In this document: positions 1 through 8,748 of the stretch, in pieces
How the letters are laid out: every line of letters starts with the position of its first letter
Position numbering within the stretch: position 1 is the first letter of the stretch
From: Mesorhizobium sp. B1-1-8
Lineage (GTDB): Bacteria > Pseudomonadota > Alphaproteobacteria > Rhizobiales > Rhizobiaceae
NCBI RefSeq assembly: GCF_006442795.2
Contig: NZ_CP083956.1
Span: 1,589,501 to 1,653,500 of the forward strand
Direction of reading: 5' to 3'
DNA: 64,000 bases
Notes under the pieces: generated by a model
Told to the model about the DNA's origin: nothing
The model's database searches: none
What the model saw: only the letters and a program-made list of their open reading frames with translations
Position numbers and translations under genes: made by a program

Positions 1-835
1 GGACGACCAGACCCGAGATGATGCCGTCATTGAGGAACTTGATCAGCTTCTCATCGCTGTCGAAGCCGATCAGCGCGACCTTGCCGCCGAGATTGTTTTC
101 GGCGACCGCCTGGCCGACGCCCTGCGCCATGATCAGGTTCGAGGCGAAGATGCCCTTGAGGTCCGGATTGGCGGTGATCAGATCGGTGGCGATGTTCAAG
201 CCCGTGGTGGCCTGGCCATCGGCATATTTGTCGGCGACAAGCTCGAGGCCCGGATACTTGGCCTTGATCTGCTCGATGAAGCCTTGCTTGCGCTGCTCGA
301 GCGAGCCGGCGCCGGGAAGCGCCGTGATCAGCGCGACCTTGCCTTCCACCTTGCCGCCATTGGCGGCGCCGATGGCGGCGGCGAGGCCGTCAGCGGCGAC
401 GCGGCCGCCCTGCACGTTGTCGGTGGTCAGGAACGACGTGAAGGCCTTGGAGTCGGCGCCGGAGTCGATGCCGATGACCTTGACCTTGCTGGCGGCCTCG
501 TCGATCGGCTTGCCGAGCGCCTTGAACTCGGTCGGCGAGATGACGACGGCCGCCGGGTTGCTGGCGACGGCGTTTTCGAGGATCGAGATCTGGCCGTTGA
601 CGTCGGTTTCGGCCTGGGCGCCGAGCTCCGGCACGTTGACGCCGAGATCCTTGCCGGCCTTGCGGGCGCCGGCCAGAACGATCTGCCAATAGAAGGATGT
701 GGTGTCCTTGACGATGATCGGAATGGTCACGTCGGCCGCCGAGGCGGGCGCGGAATGCATCGCGCCGGCGAGCATCGAAGCGGCGGCCAAAGCCAAGAAG
801 CCGCGGCGGTTGAGAAGGCTGGTCACGAATTTCAT
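1..835 (-). CDS. Sugar ABC transporter substrate-binding protein, ribose type (C-terminus beyond window)
   Basis: Periplasmic binding protein of the ribose/xylose (CUT2, Peripla_BP_4) type. The start at 835 is set by a strong AGGGAGGA ribosome binding site just upstream. An N-terminal signal peptide (MKFVTSLLNRRGFLALAAA, ending near an AxA site) is followed by the usual family landmarks: IIVKDTTSFYWQ, GIDSGADSKAF, and IGFDSDEKLIKFL near the cut edge. About 278 residues are visible of a normal length near 310-320, so only the C-terminal tail is missing. The permease and ATPase genes would be expected downstream, outside the window. Neighbouring sugar-acid dehydratase and GntR genes suggest a hexose or sugar-acid ligand, but that is inference. 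Confidence 0.85.
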   Translation of the reverse strand, partial: MKFVTSLLNRRGFLALAAASMLAGAMHSAPASAADVTIPIIVKDTTSFYWQIVLAGARKAGKDLGVNVPELGAQAETDVNGQISILENAVASNPAAVVISPTEFKALGKPIDEAASKVKVIGIDSGADSKAFTSFLTTDNVQGGRVAADGLAAAIGAANGGKVEGKVALITALPGAGSLEQRKQGFIEQIKAKYPGLELVADKYADGQATTGLNIATDLITANPDLKGIFASNLIMAQGVGQAVAENNLGGKVALIGFDSDEKLIKFLNDGIISGLVV

Positions 836-915
836 TAGGTTCCTCCCTAAGTCGCCTGGTGAAGGTTGCGGAAGCTCCATCTGGATAGGCGCGGCCCAAA
901 CAGAACTTTATCAAT

Positions 916-936
916 AAAAAACAGATGCCGTTTTTT
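916..936. promoter_or_regulatory. Inverted repeat AAAAAAC-N7-GTTTTTT, candidate operator
   Basis: Perfect 7-bp arms with a 7-bp spacer lie 81-101 bp upstream of the binding-protein start. The same half-site (A6C/GT6) is found with 13-bp spacing upstream of the dehydratase gene at 2736-2768. A role as operator for the adjacent GntR regulator is inference. Confidence 0.4.
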
Positions 937-1082
937 GATAGAGCATTGCCGTGACCGATGCAAGCGATGTCTGTTGTCCTGCGCGATGCGGGTCAGCGTC
1001 CGTTAGGCTCGTCCCTGGCAGTGCTCGGATGCTCCCGTTCCTCCTTGTCGACACGGAACAATAATTTCATATTTATGTCAAC

Positions 1083-1100
1083 ATGGAATATACATTCCAT
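1083..1100. promoter_or_regulatory. 18-bp dyad ATGGAAT-ATAC-ATTCCAT, candidate operator
   Basis: Seven-base arms flank a 4-bp centre. Its TGTATAT core (other strand) recurs at about 2716-2722, in TTGTATATAA between the dehydratase and GntR genes. FCD-type GntR proteins often bind short AT-centred palindromes of this sort. Confidence 0.35.
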
Positions 1101-1154
1101 CGCATGTGAAGGCCGCCTCCTGGTCGGTGGCGCTTCCGCCGATACGGCCCGCGA

Positions 1155-2705
1155 TTAAAGCGTCGCGCCCAGGTGCCAGGGCACGAATTCGTTGTCGCCG
1201 TAGCCAAAGTCCTCGCTCTTGGTCTTGCGGCCGGATGCCGTCTCGATGATCAGCTCGAAGATCTCGCGGCCCATGCCGGCGATGGTCTTCTCGCCAGAGG
1301 CGATCACGCCGCAATTGACGTCCATGTCCTCTTCCATCTGGTGGTACATGGTCGAGTTGGTGGCGACCTTGATCGACGGCGTCGGACGGCAGCCGAAGCA
1401 GGAGCCGCGGCCGGTGGTGAAGACGATCACATTGGCGCCGCCCGCCACCTGGCCGGTGGCAGAGACCGGGTCGTAGCCGGGCGTATCCATGAACACCAGG
1501 CCGTTGCCGGTGACCTTCTCGGCGTAGCCGAAGACCCCGTTGAGCGGCGTCTGGCCGCCCTTGGCGACCGCGCCCAGCGACTTCTCCAGGATGGTGGTCA
1601 GGCCGCCGCGCTTGTTGCCGGGCGAGGGGTTGTTGTCGATCGAGGCGCCATGCTTGGCGACATGCTCCTCCCACCATTTGACATAGCCGTCGAGCTTGGC
1701 GGCGATCTCGGGCGTCGCGGCGCGATAGGCCAGCAGATGCTCGGCGCCATAGATTTCGGTCGTCTCGGAAAGGATGCCGATGCCGCCGACTCCGGCCAGG
1801 ATATCGACGGCAGCGCCCAGCGCCGGATTGGCGGTGATGCCGGACATACCGTCGGAACCGCCGCATTGCAGGCCGACGACGATCTCGCTGACGGGAATAG
1901 GCTCACGCTTCAGCTGGCCGACCTCCTCCGCGATCTCGGCCAACACGCCCATCGCCTTCTCGACCGATTTGCGCGAGCCGCCGGCCTCCTGGATGTTGAA
2001 ATGGCGCTTGCCCGCGGCGGCGCCCTTCTGGCCGTAGAGGGTAAGCTGGTTGACCTCGCAGCCGAGGCCCACCATCAGCACGCCGCCGAAATTCGGGTGG
2101 CGGGCGTAGCCGGCGAGCGTGCGGTGCAGCACCATCATGCCGTCGCCGGTGGCGCTCATGCCGCAGCCCTGGCCGTGAACGATCGGCACGAAACCGTCGA
2201 TGCCGGGATATTTCGGCAAAAGCCTGCGGTTGGCCTCGTCCGCGATGGCGTGGCAGACGGTGGCCGAGCAATTGACGCTGGCGATGATGCCGACGAAGTT
2301 GCGCGTGCCGGCGCGGCCGTCGGCGCGACGGTAGCCCATGAAGGTGCGCTTGCGGTCGGCCTCGGTGGCGTGCTCGGCCTCGCTCGGCGGCACCACCGGC
2401 AGCCGGCCGGATTCAAACACCAGATTATGCGAATGGACGTGTTCGCCCGGCGCGATGTCTTGTGTCGCGCGGCCGATCGCCTGCGCGTATTTCACCACCG
2501 CCTCACCGGCGGCGATCGGCTTGATCGCCACCTTGTGTCCGGGCTCGATCGCGGTCAAGGTCACCGCTCCGCCCGGCAGCGGCGTGCCGGTCTCGATGCG
2601 GCCATTGGCGACCGCGACATTGTCGGCGGGCGAAAGAAGAATGGTGTTTGCGGTGTTCACGGGCGGCTGTCCTGGGTAATCCTGGGAATGCGGGCGGATT
2701 GACAT
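1155..2705 (-). CDS. UxaA-family altronate/galactarate dehydratase
   Basis: Full-length (516 aa) UxaA/GarD-type dehydratase. Family enzymes remove water from D-altronate or galactarate to give keto-deoxy sugar acids in hexuronate catabolism. The N-terminal part (about residues 15-105) is a SAF domain with a conserved His-rich segment (GEHVHSHN). The C-terminal part carries the family signatures TRNFVGIIASVNCSATV, HGQGCGMSATGDG, GLGCEVNQ, GLQCGGSDG and a C-terminal FTTGRGSCFGCRPTPSIKVA segment with clustered cysteines. Fusion of both parts in one chain is normal for UxaA. A GTG at codon 16 is an alternative start. It is divergent from the GntR gene, which probably controls it. The exact sugar-acid substrate cannot be read from sequence. 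Confidence 0.85.
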   Translation of the reverse strand: MSIRPHSQDYPGQPPVNTANTILLSPADNVAVANGRIETGTPLPGGAVTLTAIEPGHKVAIKPIAAGEAVVKYAQAIGRATQDIAPGEHVHSHNLVFESGRLPVVPPSEAEHATEADRKRTFMGYRRADGRAGTRNFVGIIASVNCSATVCHAIADEANRRLLPKYPGIDGFVPIVHGQGCGMSATGDGMMVLHRTLAGYARHPNFGGVLMVGLGCEVNQLTLYGQKGAAAGKRHFNIQEAGGSRKSVEKAMGVLAEIAEEVGQLKREPIPVSEIVVGLQCGGSDGMSGITANPALGAAVDILAGVGGIGILSETTEIYGAEHLLAYRAATPEIAAKLDGYVKWWEEHVAKHGASIDNNPSPGNKRGGLTTILEKSLGAVAKGGQTPLNGVFGYAEKVTGNGLVFMDTPGYDPVSATGQVAGGANVIVFTTGRGSCFGCRPTPSIKVATNSTMYHQMEEDMDVNCGVIASGEKTIAGMGREIFELIIETASGRKTKSEDFGYGDNEFVPWHLGATL

Positions 2706-2735
2706 ACGCCCGGTTGTATATAATGTCTTTTATCG

Positions 2736-2768
2736 TGAAAAAACATTTTTGCGTCAATTGTTTTTTCA
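2736..2768. promoter_or_regulatory. Perfect 10-bp inverted repeat TGAAAAAACA-N13-TGTTTTTTCA
   Basis: The dyad lies in the divergent region, 31-63 bp upstream of the dehydratase start and 123-155 bp upstream of the GntR start. It overlaps where a dehydratase promoter should be. It shares its A6C half-site with the dyad at 916-936. Candidate GntR operator. Confidence 0.45.
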
Positions 2769-2890
2769 TCGGGGCGCCGTGCGTCCTTTTCGAACGCGCG
2801 GGCACTCCGGGCCTGACACCGAAGGAAGTTCCATCATATCGCGCTTCAAGCCGGCCGTCGCAAGCGCTGGCAAGGGCAACGGGGCAGGGG

Positions 2891-3793
2891 ATGTCGAAGA
2901 GCAACAATGTCTACAAGGATGCCTTCAACCGCTGCCTGCGGCTGCTCGACGAAACCAAGAGCCTGCCGTCCGAGCCGGAGCTAGGCGCGTCACTCAGCGT
3001 CAGCCGCACCACGGTGCGCAGCATCCTGGCGCGCATGGAGGAGACCGGGCTGATCGCCTGGAACAAGCGCAGCAAGACGGTGCTGAGGGCGCCGAGGCCG
3101 CAGGATTTCTTCCCGGAGGAAGAGACCGACTCGCTGGCCGAGATCATCGAGCGCTCCTTCATGCGCCGGCTACTCGCCGGCGGTGCCGAAGCCGGCATGC
3201 AGATCAACGAGCTGGAGCTGGCGCGCGAGATCGGCGTCGGCACCACCAGCGTGCGCGAGTTCCTGATCCGCTTCTCACGCTTCGGCCTGATCGAGAAGCG
3301 GCGCAACAGCCATTGGGTGCTGAAGGGCTTCACCCGAGCCTTCGCGCTGGAGCTGACCGAGATCCGCGAGATGTTCGAGCTGCGCTCGGCCGCCGCCTTT
3401 GCCGCCTTGCCGCAGGACAGCCCGGTCTGGGCCGATCTCGACAAATTGGAGAATGAGCATCGCCAGCTCGCCGGCGAGATAGCCACGCGCTTCAACGAAT
3501 TCTCGGAGCTCGACGAGCGCTTTCACCGGCTGATCCATCGCGCCTCGCATAACCGCTTCATCGTCGACTTCTACGACGTGATCGCCATGATCTTCCACTA
3601 CCACTATCAGTGGAACAAGGCGCAGGAGCGCGAGCGCAACGAGGTCGCGATCGGCGAGCATCTGGCCTATATCGCGGCGCTGAAATCGCGCGACCTTGGC
3701 AAGGTCGACGCAGCTTGCCGCAGACATCTGAAGTCGGCGCGCCAGACGCTGTTGAGCTCCATTCCGGAAGGACGGCAGGCTCGGCCGGCCTGA
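2891..3793 (+). CDS. GntR-family regulator with tandem winged helices and FCD domain
   Basis: Predicted repressor/activator of the adjacent sugar-acid genes. The start at 2891 follows GGGGCAGGGG. Longer upstream starts would run through the 2736-2768 dyad. The protein (300 aa) has a GntR-like winged helix at about residues 20-65 (LPSEPELGASLSVSRTTVRS...), then a second one at about 95-150 (INELELAREIGVGTTSVREF...LIEKRR). An FCD ligand-binding domain with metal-ligand-type histidines (DERFHRLIHRASHN; RRHLKSA near the C-terminus) completes it. Typical FadR/FCD members have a single HTH of this kind. Divergence from the dehydratase gene is typical for autoregulated catabolic control. Confidence 0.85.
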   Translation: MSKSNNVYKDAFNRCLRLLDETKSLPSEPELGASLSVSRTTVRSILARMEETGLIAWNKRSKTVLRAPRPQDFFPEEETDSLAEIIERSFMRRLLAGGAEAGMQINELELAREIGVGTTSVREFLIRFSRFGLIEKRRNSHWVLKGFTRAFALELTEIREMFELRSAAAFAALPQDSPVWADLDKLENEHRQLAGEIATRFNEFSELDERFHRLIHRASHNRFIVDFYDVIAMIFHYHYQWNKAQERERNEVAIGEHLAYIAALKSRDLGKVDAACRRHLKSARQTLLSSIPEGRQARPA

Positions 3794-3895
3794 CACTGCG
3801 TATCGCGCCGCGTTGCCGCAGCATGGTTTTGCCGATTTTCCGGCCGTTGGCCGCGTGCTAGGGTCGGCAAATTGCTGCGAAATGAGGCAGTCTTT

Positions 3896-4270
3896 TTGGA
3901 TATCCGGCTGAGACGATGGAGCCTGCCGGCCGCGATTGTCGCGGCCTTGATGCTGTTGCTTCAGTCGGCGCTCGGCGCCTTCGCCTTTGGCGCCCCTGCG
4001 CAGCTCGACGCCTTCGGCAACGTCATCTGCACCCATGAAGGAGCGGCCAATCTGCCGGGCGGCGATCCGTACCAGCAGCACATGCCGGACTGCTGTTCGC
4101 TTGGCTGCAGCATGGTTTCGCCGGCGCATCTGCCGCCGCCGGACGCCGGCGCGCTGGCCGGAACGCGGGTCTTCGAGCCGGTCGCCTTTCTGGCTCCGGC
4201 TTTCCGGCATCTCGATTTTGCCCGCGACCGCTCCCCGGCCAATCCGCGCGCGCCGCCGGCGGGGATCTGA
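3896..4270 (+). CDS. DUF2946-like small secreted/membrane protein of the copper block
   Basis: About 124 residues if started at the TTG at 3896, which has GAGG at a good distance; no ATG lies in a sensible place. An N-terminal hydrophobic segment (LPAAIVAALMLLLQSALGAFAFG) looks like a signal peptide or anchor. A Cys/His-rich segment follows (CTHEG, then HMPDCCSLGCSM), suited to binding a soft metal. DUF2946 proteins of this shape are often found beside copper genes, and here the next genes are copper related. Function is inferred from context only. Confidence 0.65.
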   Translation: MDIRLRRWSLPAAIVAALMLLLQSALGAFAFGAPAQLDAFGNVICTHEGAANLPGGDPYQQHMPDCCSLGCSMVSPAHLPPPDAGALAGTRVFEPVAFLAPAFRHLDFARDRSPANPRAPPAGI

Positions 4271-4364
4271 CGAGACCCGCAGAACCTTTCGCGGGTGCCT
4301 TCATCCAACGATCGGACTGCTCGCGGCCGCAAGACGGCGCGAGTGCACATTTATGGAGTTACCC

Positions 4365-4904
4365 ATGTCCAATTTTGTTCCCGCAGTGCGTGCGCATGCC
4401 CGTGGCGATGCGTTTGCGCGCAGCTTTGAATATCGCCTCGGCCTCGCCGTATTGGCGTTTCTTCTCCTGTTTGCTTGCGTTCCCGGCGCCATCGCGCATG
4501 AATTCAAGGCGGGCGACCTCGAGATCGGGCATCCGTGGTCGCGCGCGACGCCGCCCGGCGCCAAGGTGGCCGGCGGCTATTTCACCGTGACCAACAAGGG
4601 CAGCGCGCCGGACCGGCTGCTGTCGATTTCCTCCGACGTTTCCGACAAGGCCGAGCTGCATGAAATGGGAGTCAAGGACGGCGTCATGACCATGCGGCCG
4701 GTCACCGGCGGGCTCGAAATCCCCGCCGGCGGCAAGGTGGCGCTGAAGCCGGGTGGCTATCACCTGATGTTCGTCGGGCTCAAGCGGCAACCCAAGAAAG
4801 GCGAGATGTTCGCTGCGACGCTGACCTTCGAAAAAGCCGGTGCAGTCAAGGTCGAATTTGCTGTGCAAGGCATGGATAGCCTGCCGCCTCAGGACGATGA
4901 CTGA
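4365..4904 (+). CDS. PCuAC-family periplasmic copper chaperone
   Basis: Copper chaperone (DUF461) that delivers Cu(I) to the CuA/CuB sites of cytochrome oxidase in related bacteria. The chosen ATG has GGAG six bases upstream; an in-frame ATG at 4353 is possible. Residues 1-45 contain a hydrophobic signal segment ending in IAHEF. The core carries the family copper motif with its Met/His ligands: HEMGVKDGVMTMR and, about 20 residues later, GGYHLMFVGL. Length (179 aa) is normal. It lies between the DUF2946-like gene and ycnI/copCD-type genes, so the four probably form one copper homeostasis operon. Confidence 0.9.
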   Translation: MSNFVPAVRAHARGDAFARSFEYRLGLAVLAFLLLFACVPGAIAHEFKAGDLEIGHPWSRATPPGAKVAGGYFTVTNKGSAPDRLLSISSDVSDKAELHEMGVKDGVMTMRPVTGGLEIPAGGKVALKPGGYHLMFVGLKRQPKKGEMFAATLTFEKAGAVKVEFAVQGMDSLPPQDDD

Positions 4905-4938
4905 GCGGACCGGCAACCAGGATTCCAAGAGGGACCAG

Positions 4939-5457
4939 ATGAACAAGTTTATTTTGGCGGCGGGTGCGCTTCTCGTCCTGGGACCGACCCAGGCCTTTGC
5001 GCATATCACGCTCGAGACCCAGGAAGCGGCCGTCGGCTCGATCTACAAGGCCGTCTTGCGCGTACCGCATGGCTGCGCCGGCAAGGCGACCACCGCCGTG
5101 CGGGTGCAGATCCCGGAAGGCGTGATTTCGGTCAAGCCGATGCCGAAGCCCGGCTGGACGCTGCAGACCAAGCAGGGCAGATACGACAAGTCCTACCAGC
5201 TCTATGGCGAAACGCTGACCACCGGTATCAAGGAGGTCGACTGGAGCGGCGGCAATCTGCCGGACGAATTCTACGACGAGTTCGTCTTCCGTGCCTCGCT
5301 GGCGGCAGAGCTGCCGGCCGGCCAGATGCTCTATTTCCCGGTGGTGCAGGAATGCGGCGATGCCGCCGAGCGTTGGATTGAAATTCCGGCGGCAGGCCAG
5401 GATGCGGATGCGCTCGAAAATCCTGCGCCCGGCATCAAGCTGCTGCCGAAGAAGTAA
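4939..5457 (+). CDS. YcnI-family (DUF1775) copper-associated periplasmic protein
   Basis: 172-residue exported protein. An N-terminal signal (MNKFILAAGALLVLGPTQAFA) leaves a mature N-terminal His (HITLE), as in YcnI, where this histidine helps bind copper. The body matches DUF1775 (RVPHGCAGKATTAVRVQIPEG, KPGWTL, DEFYDEFVFRA). The RBS AGAGGGA precedes the ATG. It starts 34 bp after the chaperone gene and is followed by the CopC-CopD fusion; YcnI proteins are commonly co-encoded with these families. Confidence 0.88.
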   Translation: MNKFILAAGALLVLGPTQAFAHITLETQEAAVGSIYKAVLRVPHGCAGKATTAVRVQIPEGVISVKPMPKPGWTLQTKQGRYDKSYQLYGETLTTGIKEVDWSGGNLPDEFYDEFVFRASLAAELPAGQMLYFPVVQECGDAAERWIEIPAAGQDADALENPAPGIKLLPKK

Positions 5458-5505
5458 ATTCCCGGCGGCGCGCTTCATGCGGGCCGCCGCTTTCGTCACG
5501 ATGGT

Positions 5506-7146
5506 ATGAACGCAGCATCTTCCCGATCGATAGTCCGCAGGAGTGGCGCGAGCCTCAAGCTGATTGGCGGCGGCCTGCTCGCCGCTTTCGTGCTGACCGC
5601 GGTCCTGCTTCTGCCGGGCCGCGCCTTGGCGCACGCGGCGCTGGTCGCGACCGATCCGGCCGATGGCGCCGTGCTGGCGCAAAGTCCGGCCCGGTTCTCG
5701 CTGACCTTCAGCGAGCCGGTCTCGCCGCTGGTGCTCACCCTGGTGCGGCCGGACGGCAGCCAGCTTGCGCTGACCTCCTTCCGGCTCAACGAGCAGACCG
5801 TCGAGATCGACAATCCGGAAACGCTCAAAGCCGGCACCCATGTGCTGAGCTGGCGTGTGATCTCGGTCGACGGCCATCCGGTCGGCGGCTCGGCGCTGTT
5901 TTCCATCGGCGCGCCGAGCACGCCGCCTGTGGCGGGCGAAACAGTCGATTGGACGCTGCGCAGCGCAATCTGGATCGGCAAGCTCTTTCTTTATGCCGGC
6001 CTCTTGCTGGGCGTCGGCGGCGCCTTTTCACTCGCCTGGATGGCCGAGGATCAGCACGGTGGTCGACGTTTCGTTATCGCCGCGATCCTGGGCGGGCTGA
6101 TTGCCGCGCTGCTGTCTCTCGGCTTTCAGGGGCTCGACGCGCTTGGTGCACCGCTTGTCCGGTTCGCGGAGCCGGTGATCTGGGCGACGGCGCTCGGCAC
6201 CAGCTTCGGCTGGACGGTGCTGATTGCGCTGATTGCGCTCGGGCTCGGTCTGCTGTCGCTGGTCGTCCCGCGCGCAAATGCGAAGCCGCTCGCCATTGCC
6301 GGGCTCGCAGGCGTCGGCGCGGCACTTGCGGCCAGCGGGCATGCCAGCGCAGCCGAGCCGCAATGGCTGATGCGGCCTTCGGTGTTCCTGCACGGCACGG
6401 CCATCGCCTTCTGGTCCGGCGCATTGGCGCCGCTCGGCCTTGCCCTGCGGCATCAGCCGGCCGAAGCGCGCGCCTTCCTGCGCCGATTTTCGCACGCGAT
6501 CCTGCCTGTCGTGGCCGTGCTTGTCGCGAGCGGGACCGTGCTCGCAATCATTCAGGTGCAGACGCTGCCGGCGCTGGTCCATACGGCCTATGGCCGCCTG
6601 CTGCTGCTGAAACTGGTTCTGCTGCTCTTCCTGTTCACGCTCGCCGCCGTCAATCGCTGGACACTGACCATGCCGGCTGAGGCCGGCGACACCGAAGTGC
6701 AGCGGCGGCTGGTGCGTTCCATCCGTATTGAAGTCCTGATCGTGCTCGCCATCTTCGGCGTCACCGCCGGCTGGCGCTTCACGCCGCCGCCGCGGGCGCT
6801 GGCGATCGCCGCAGCGCAGCCGGTGTCGATCCACATCCACACGCTGAAGGCGATGGCCGATCTCAGCATCATCCCCGGCCATGCCGGCCAGGTCGCCGCC
6901 TCGATGGTCATCATGAGCGGCGATTTCGGCCCGCTCGACGCCAAGCAGGTGACGCTGGTGCTGTCGAAGCCGGATTCCGGCATCGAGCCGATCAAACGGC
7001 CTGCGACCAAGCCCGGCGACGGCACCTGGCGCGTCGACAACCTCGTCATCCCGCTTCCCGGCCGCTGGACGGCGCGGCTCGACATCCTGGTGACGGATTT
7101 CGAGATGGTGAAGATCGAGGCTCCGATCGAGATCAGATCGGACTGA
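5506..7146 (+). CDS. CopC-CopD fusion copper resistance/import protein
   Basis: 546-residue two-part protein. After a signal/anchor (about 18-44), residues 43-145 form a CopC beta-barrel with the mature-end His (AHAALVATDP) and the second site DGHPVGG. The rest is a CopD membrane domain with about eight hydrophobic helices and conserved HGTAIAFWSGALAPL. A C-terminal soluble tail of about 120 residues follows (from VSIHIHTLKA), resembling a YtkA-like/DUF domain. Such fusions (YcnJ type) are linked to copper uptake. It is last in the copper block. Confidence 0.88.
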   Translation: MNAASSRSIVRRSGASLKLIGGGLLAAFVLTAVLLLPGRALAHAALVATDPADGAVLAQSPARFSLTFSEPVSPLVLTLVRPDGSQLALTSFRLNEQTVEIDNPETLKAGTHVLSWRVISVDGHPVGGSALFSIGAPSTPPVAGETVDWTLRSAIWIGKLFLYAGLLLGVGGAFSLAWMAEDQHGGRRFVIAAILGGLIAALLSLGFQGLDALGAPLVRFAEPVIWATALGTSFGWTVLIALIALGLGLLSLVVPRANAKPLAIAGLAGVGAALAASGHASAAEPQWLMRPSVFLHGTAIAFWSGALAPLGLALRHQPAEARAFLRRFSHAILPVVAVLVASGTVLAIIQVQTLPALVHTAYGRLLLLKLVLLLFLFTLAAVNRWTLTMPAEAGDTEVQRRLVRSIRIEVLIVLAIFGVTAGWRFTPPPRALAIAAAQPVSIHIHTLKAMADLSIIPGHAGQVAASMVIMSGDFGPLDAKQVTLVLSKPDSGIEPIKRPATKPGDGTWRVDNLVIPLPGRWTARLDILVTDFEMVKIEAPIEIRSD

Positions 7147-7288
7147 CCTGAGATCTCAGGACGCCATGGGTTGCGTCACAATTCTGCAAGGCGGTTGACG
7201 CCGCCGTGAAGGGCCGTCAATCATCACGGGAAGAATGGGCATCGCTACAAAAGCGGCTCTAACAAAGTCCGAAAGCAGGGAAGAAACG

Positions 7289-8713
7289 ATGGAAAAAGCC
7301 GAAATCGGCCTGATCGGCCTTGGGACGATGGGCTCCAACCTGGCGCTCAACATCGCCGAGCATGGGCACCGCATCGCCGTCTTCAACCGCACGGCCGCAC
7401 GCACCGACGCCTTCGTCGAGAGCGCCGGCGCGCTGAAGGACATGGTCGTGCCCTGCCGCAGCCTGGAGGAACTCGCCGCCGCCATCCGGCCGCCGCGACC
7501 GATCATCATCATGGTGCTGGCCGGCAAGCCCGTCGACGAGCAGATCGAAGCGTTGCGAGGCGTGCTGTCGGCCAACGACATCGTCATCGATGCCGGCAAC
7601 GCCAATTTCCGCGACACGATGCGGCGCTTTTCCGAGCTTTCAGACTCCGGCCTGACCTTCATCGGCATGGGCGTCTCGGGCGGCGAGGAAGGCGCGCGCC
7701 ACGGGCCTTCGATCATGGTCGGCGGCACCGAAGACTCCTGGAAGCGGGTCGAAGACGTGCTGACGGCGATTTCCGCCAAGTTCAAGGACGAGCCTTGCGC
7801 CGCCTGGCTCGGCACCGACGGCGCCGGCCATTTCGTCAAAACCATCCACAACGGTATCGAATATGCCGACATGCAGATGATCGCCGAAATCTACGGCATC
7901 CTGCGCGATGGGCTCGGCATGGCGCCGAAGGAGATCGGCGCGGTCTTCGAAGGCTGGAACAAGGGCCGGCTCAATTCGTATCTGATCGAGATCACCGCCA
8001 AGGTGCTGGCCGCCGACGATCCGAAGACCGGCAAGCCGGTGGTAGACATCATCCTCGACCGCGCCGGCCAGAAAGGCACCGGCAAATGGTCGGTGATCGA
8101 GGCGCAGCAACTTGGCATCCCGGCGACGGCGATCGAGGCGGCGGTCGCGGCGCGCGTGCTGTCGTCGATCAAGGACGAGCGGCAGGCGGCCGAAAAGGCC
8201 TATGGCAATATCGGCGTGACGAAGATTGCCGGCGACAAGCCGGCACTGCTGAAGGACCTGGAACTGGCGCTGTTCGCCGGCAAGATCGCCGCTTATGCGC
8301 AAGGGTTTGCGGTGATGAGCGGCGCCTCGAAGGAGTTCAGCTGGAACCTGCCGATGCCGACGATCGCCAAGATCTGGCGCGCCGGCTGCATCATCCGCTC
8401 GCAGATGCTGGACACGATGGCGGAAGCGCTCGGCGCGGGCAACGCGGCTGTCAATCTTTTGATGGCGCCGGCTTTTATCGCCATGATGCAGGAAGCGCAT
8501 CCATCGCTGCGGCGCATCGTGGCGCGGGCCTCCGAGGCCGGCTCGCCGGTGCCGGCGCTGTCTTCGGCGCTCGCCTATTTCGACAGCTACCGCCAGGGGC
8601 GCGGCACCTCGAACCTGATCCAGGCGCAGCGCGATTTCTTCGGCGCGCATGGGTTCGAGCGCATCGGCGAGCAAGGGGCGTTCCATGGACCGTGGGGCAG
8701 CCGGGCGGGCTAG
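7289..8713 (+). CDS. gnd: 6-phosphogluconate dehydrogenase, decarboxylating
   Basis: Oxidises 6-phosphogluconate to ribulose 5-phosphate and CO2 in the pentose phosphate pathway. The chosen ATG has AGGGAAGAA upstream and leaves 474 aa, the normal length. N-terminal nucleotide-binding motif GLIGLGTMGSNLALN, substrate motif GMGVSGGEEGARHGPSIM, and catalytic-lysine region GAGHFVKTIHNGIEYADM are all intact. The C-terminal all-helical domain includes QKGTGKW and ends near the expected FHGPWG. It stands alone, followed by an intergenic repeat element. Confidence 0.95.
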   Translation: MEKAEIGLIGLGTMGSNLALNIAEHGHRIAVFNRTAARTDAFVESAGALKDMVVPCRSLEELAAAIRPPRPIIIMVLAGKPVDEQIEALRGVLSANDIVIDAGNANFRDTMRRFSELSDSGLTFIGMGVSGGEEGARHGPSIMVGGTEDSWKRVEDVLTAISAKFKDEPCAAWLGTDGAGHFVKTIHNGIEYADMQMIAEIYGILRDGLGMAPKEIGAVFEGWNKGRLNSYLIEITAKVLAADDPKTGKPVVDIILDRAGQKGTGKWSVIEAQQLGIPATAIEAAVAARVLSSIKDERQAAEKAYGNIGVTKIAGDKPALLKDLELALFAGKIAAYAQGFAVMSGASKEFSWNLPMPTIAKIWRAGCIIRSQMLDTMAEALGAGNAAVNLLMAPAFIAMMQEAHPSLRRIVARASEAGSPVPALSSALAYFDSYRQGRGTSNLIQAQRDFFGAHGFERIGEQGAFHGPWGSRAG

Positions 8714-8748
8714 GCTTGGGTCGCGTCAGGTCGTCGGGCGTCTCTCGC

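Larger units (their letters stand above)
836..1154. other. Intergenic region upstream of the binding-protein gene
   Basis: This AT-rich stretch separates the dehydratase stop from the binding-protein start. It holds two dyads: an A6C...GT6 inverted repeat (916-936) and an 18-bp near-palindrome (1083-1100). Both probably belong to the promoter/operator of the leftward transporter gene. No ORF here looks real. Confidence 0.6.

Noticed and set aside
2724..2890. Upstream ATG extension of the GntR gene
   Set aside because: Would translate through the perfect 2736-2768 dyad and adds Cys-rich unconserved sequence; the ATG at 2891 has a good ribosome binding site.
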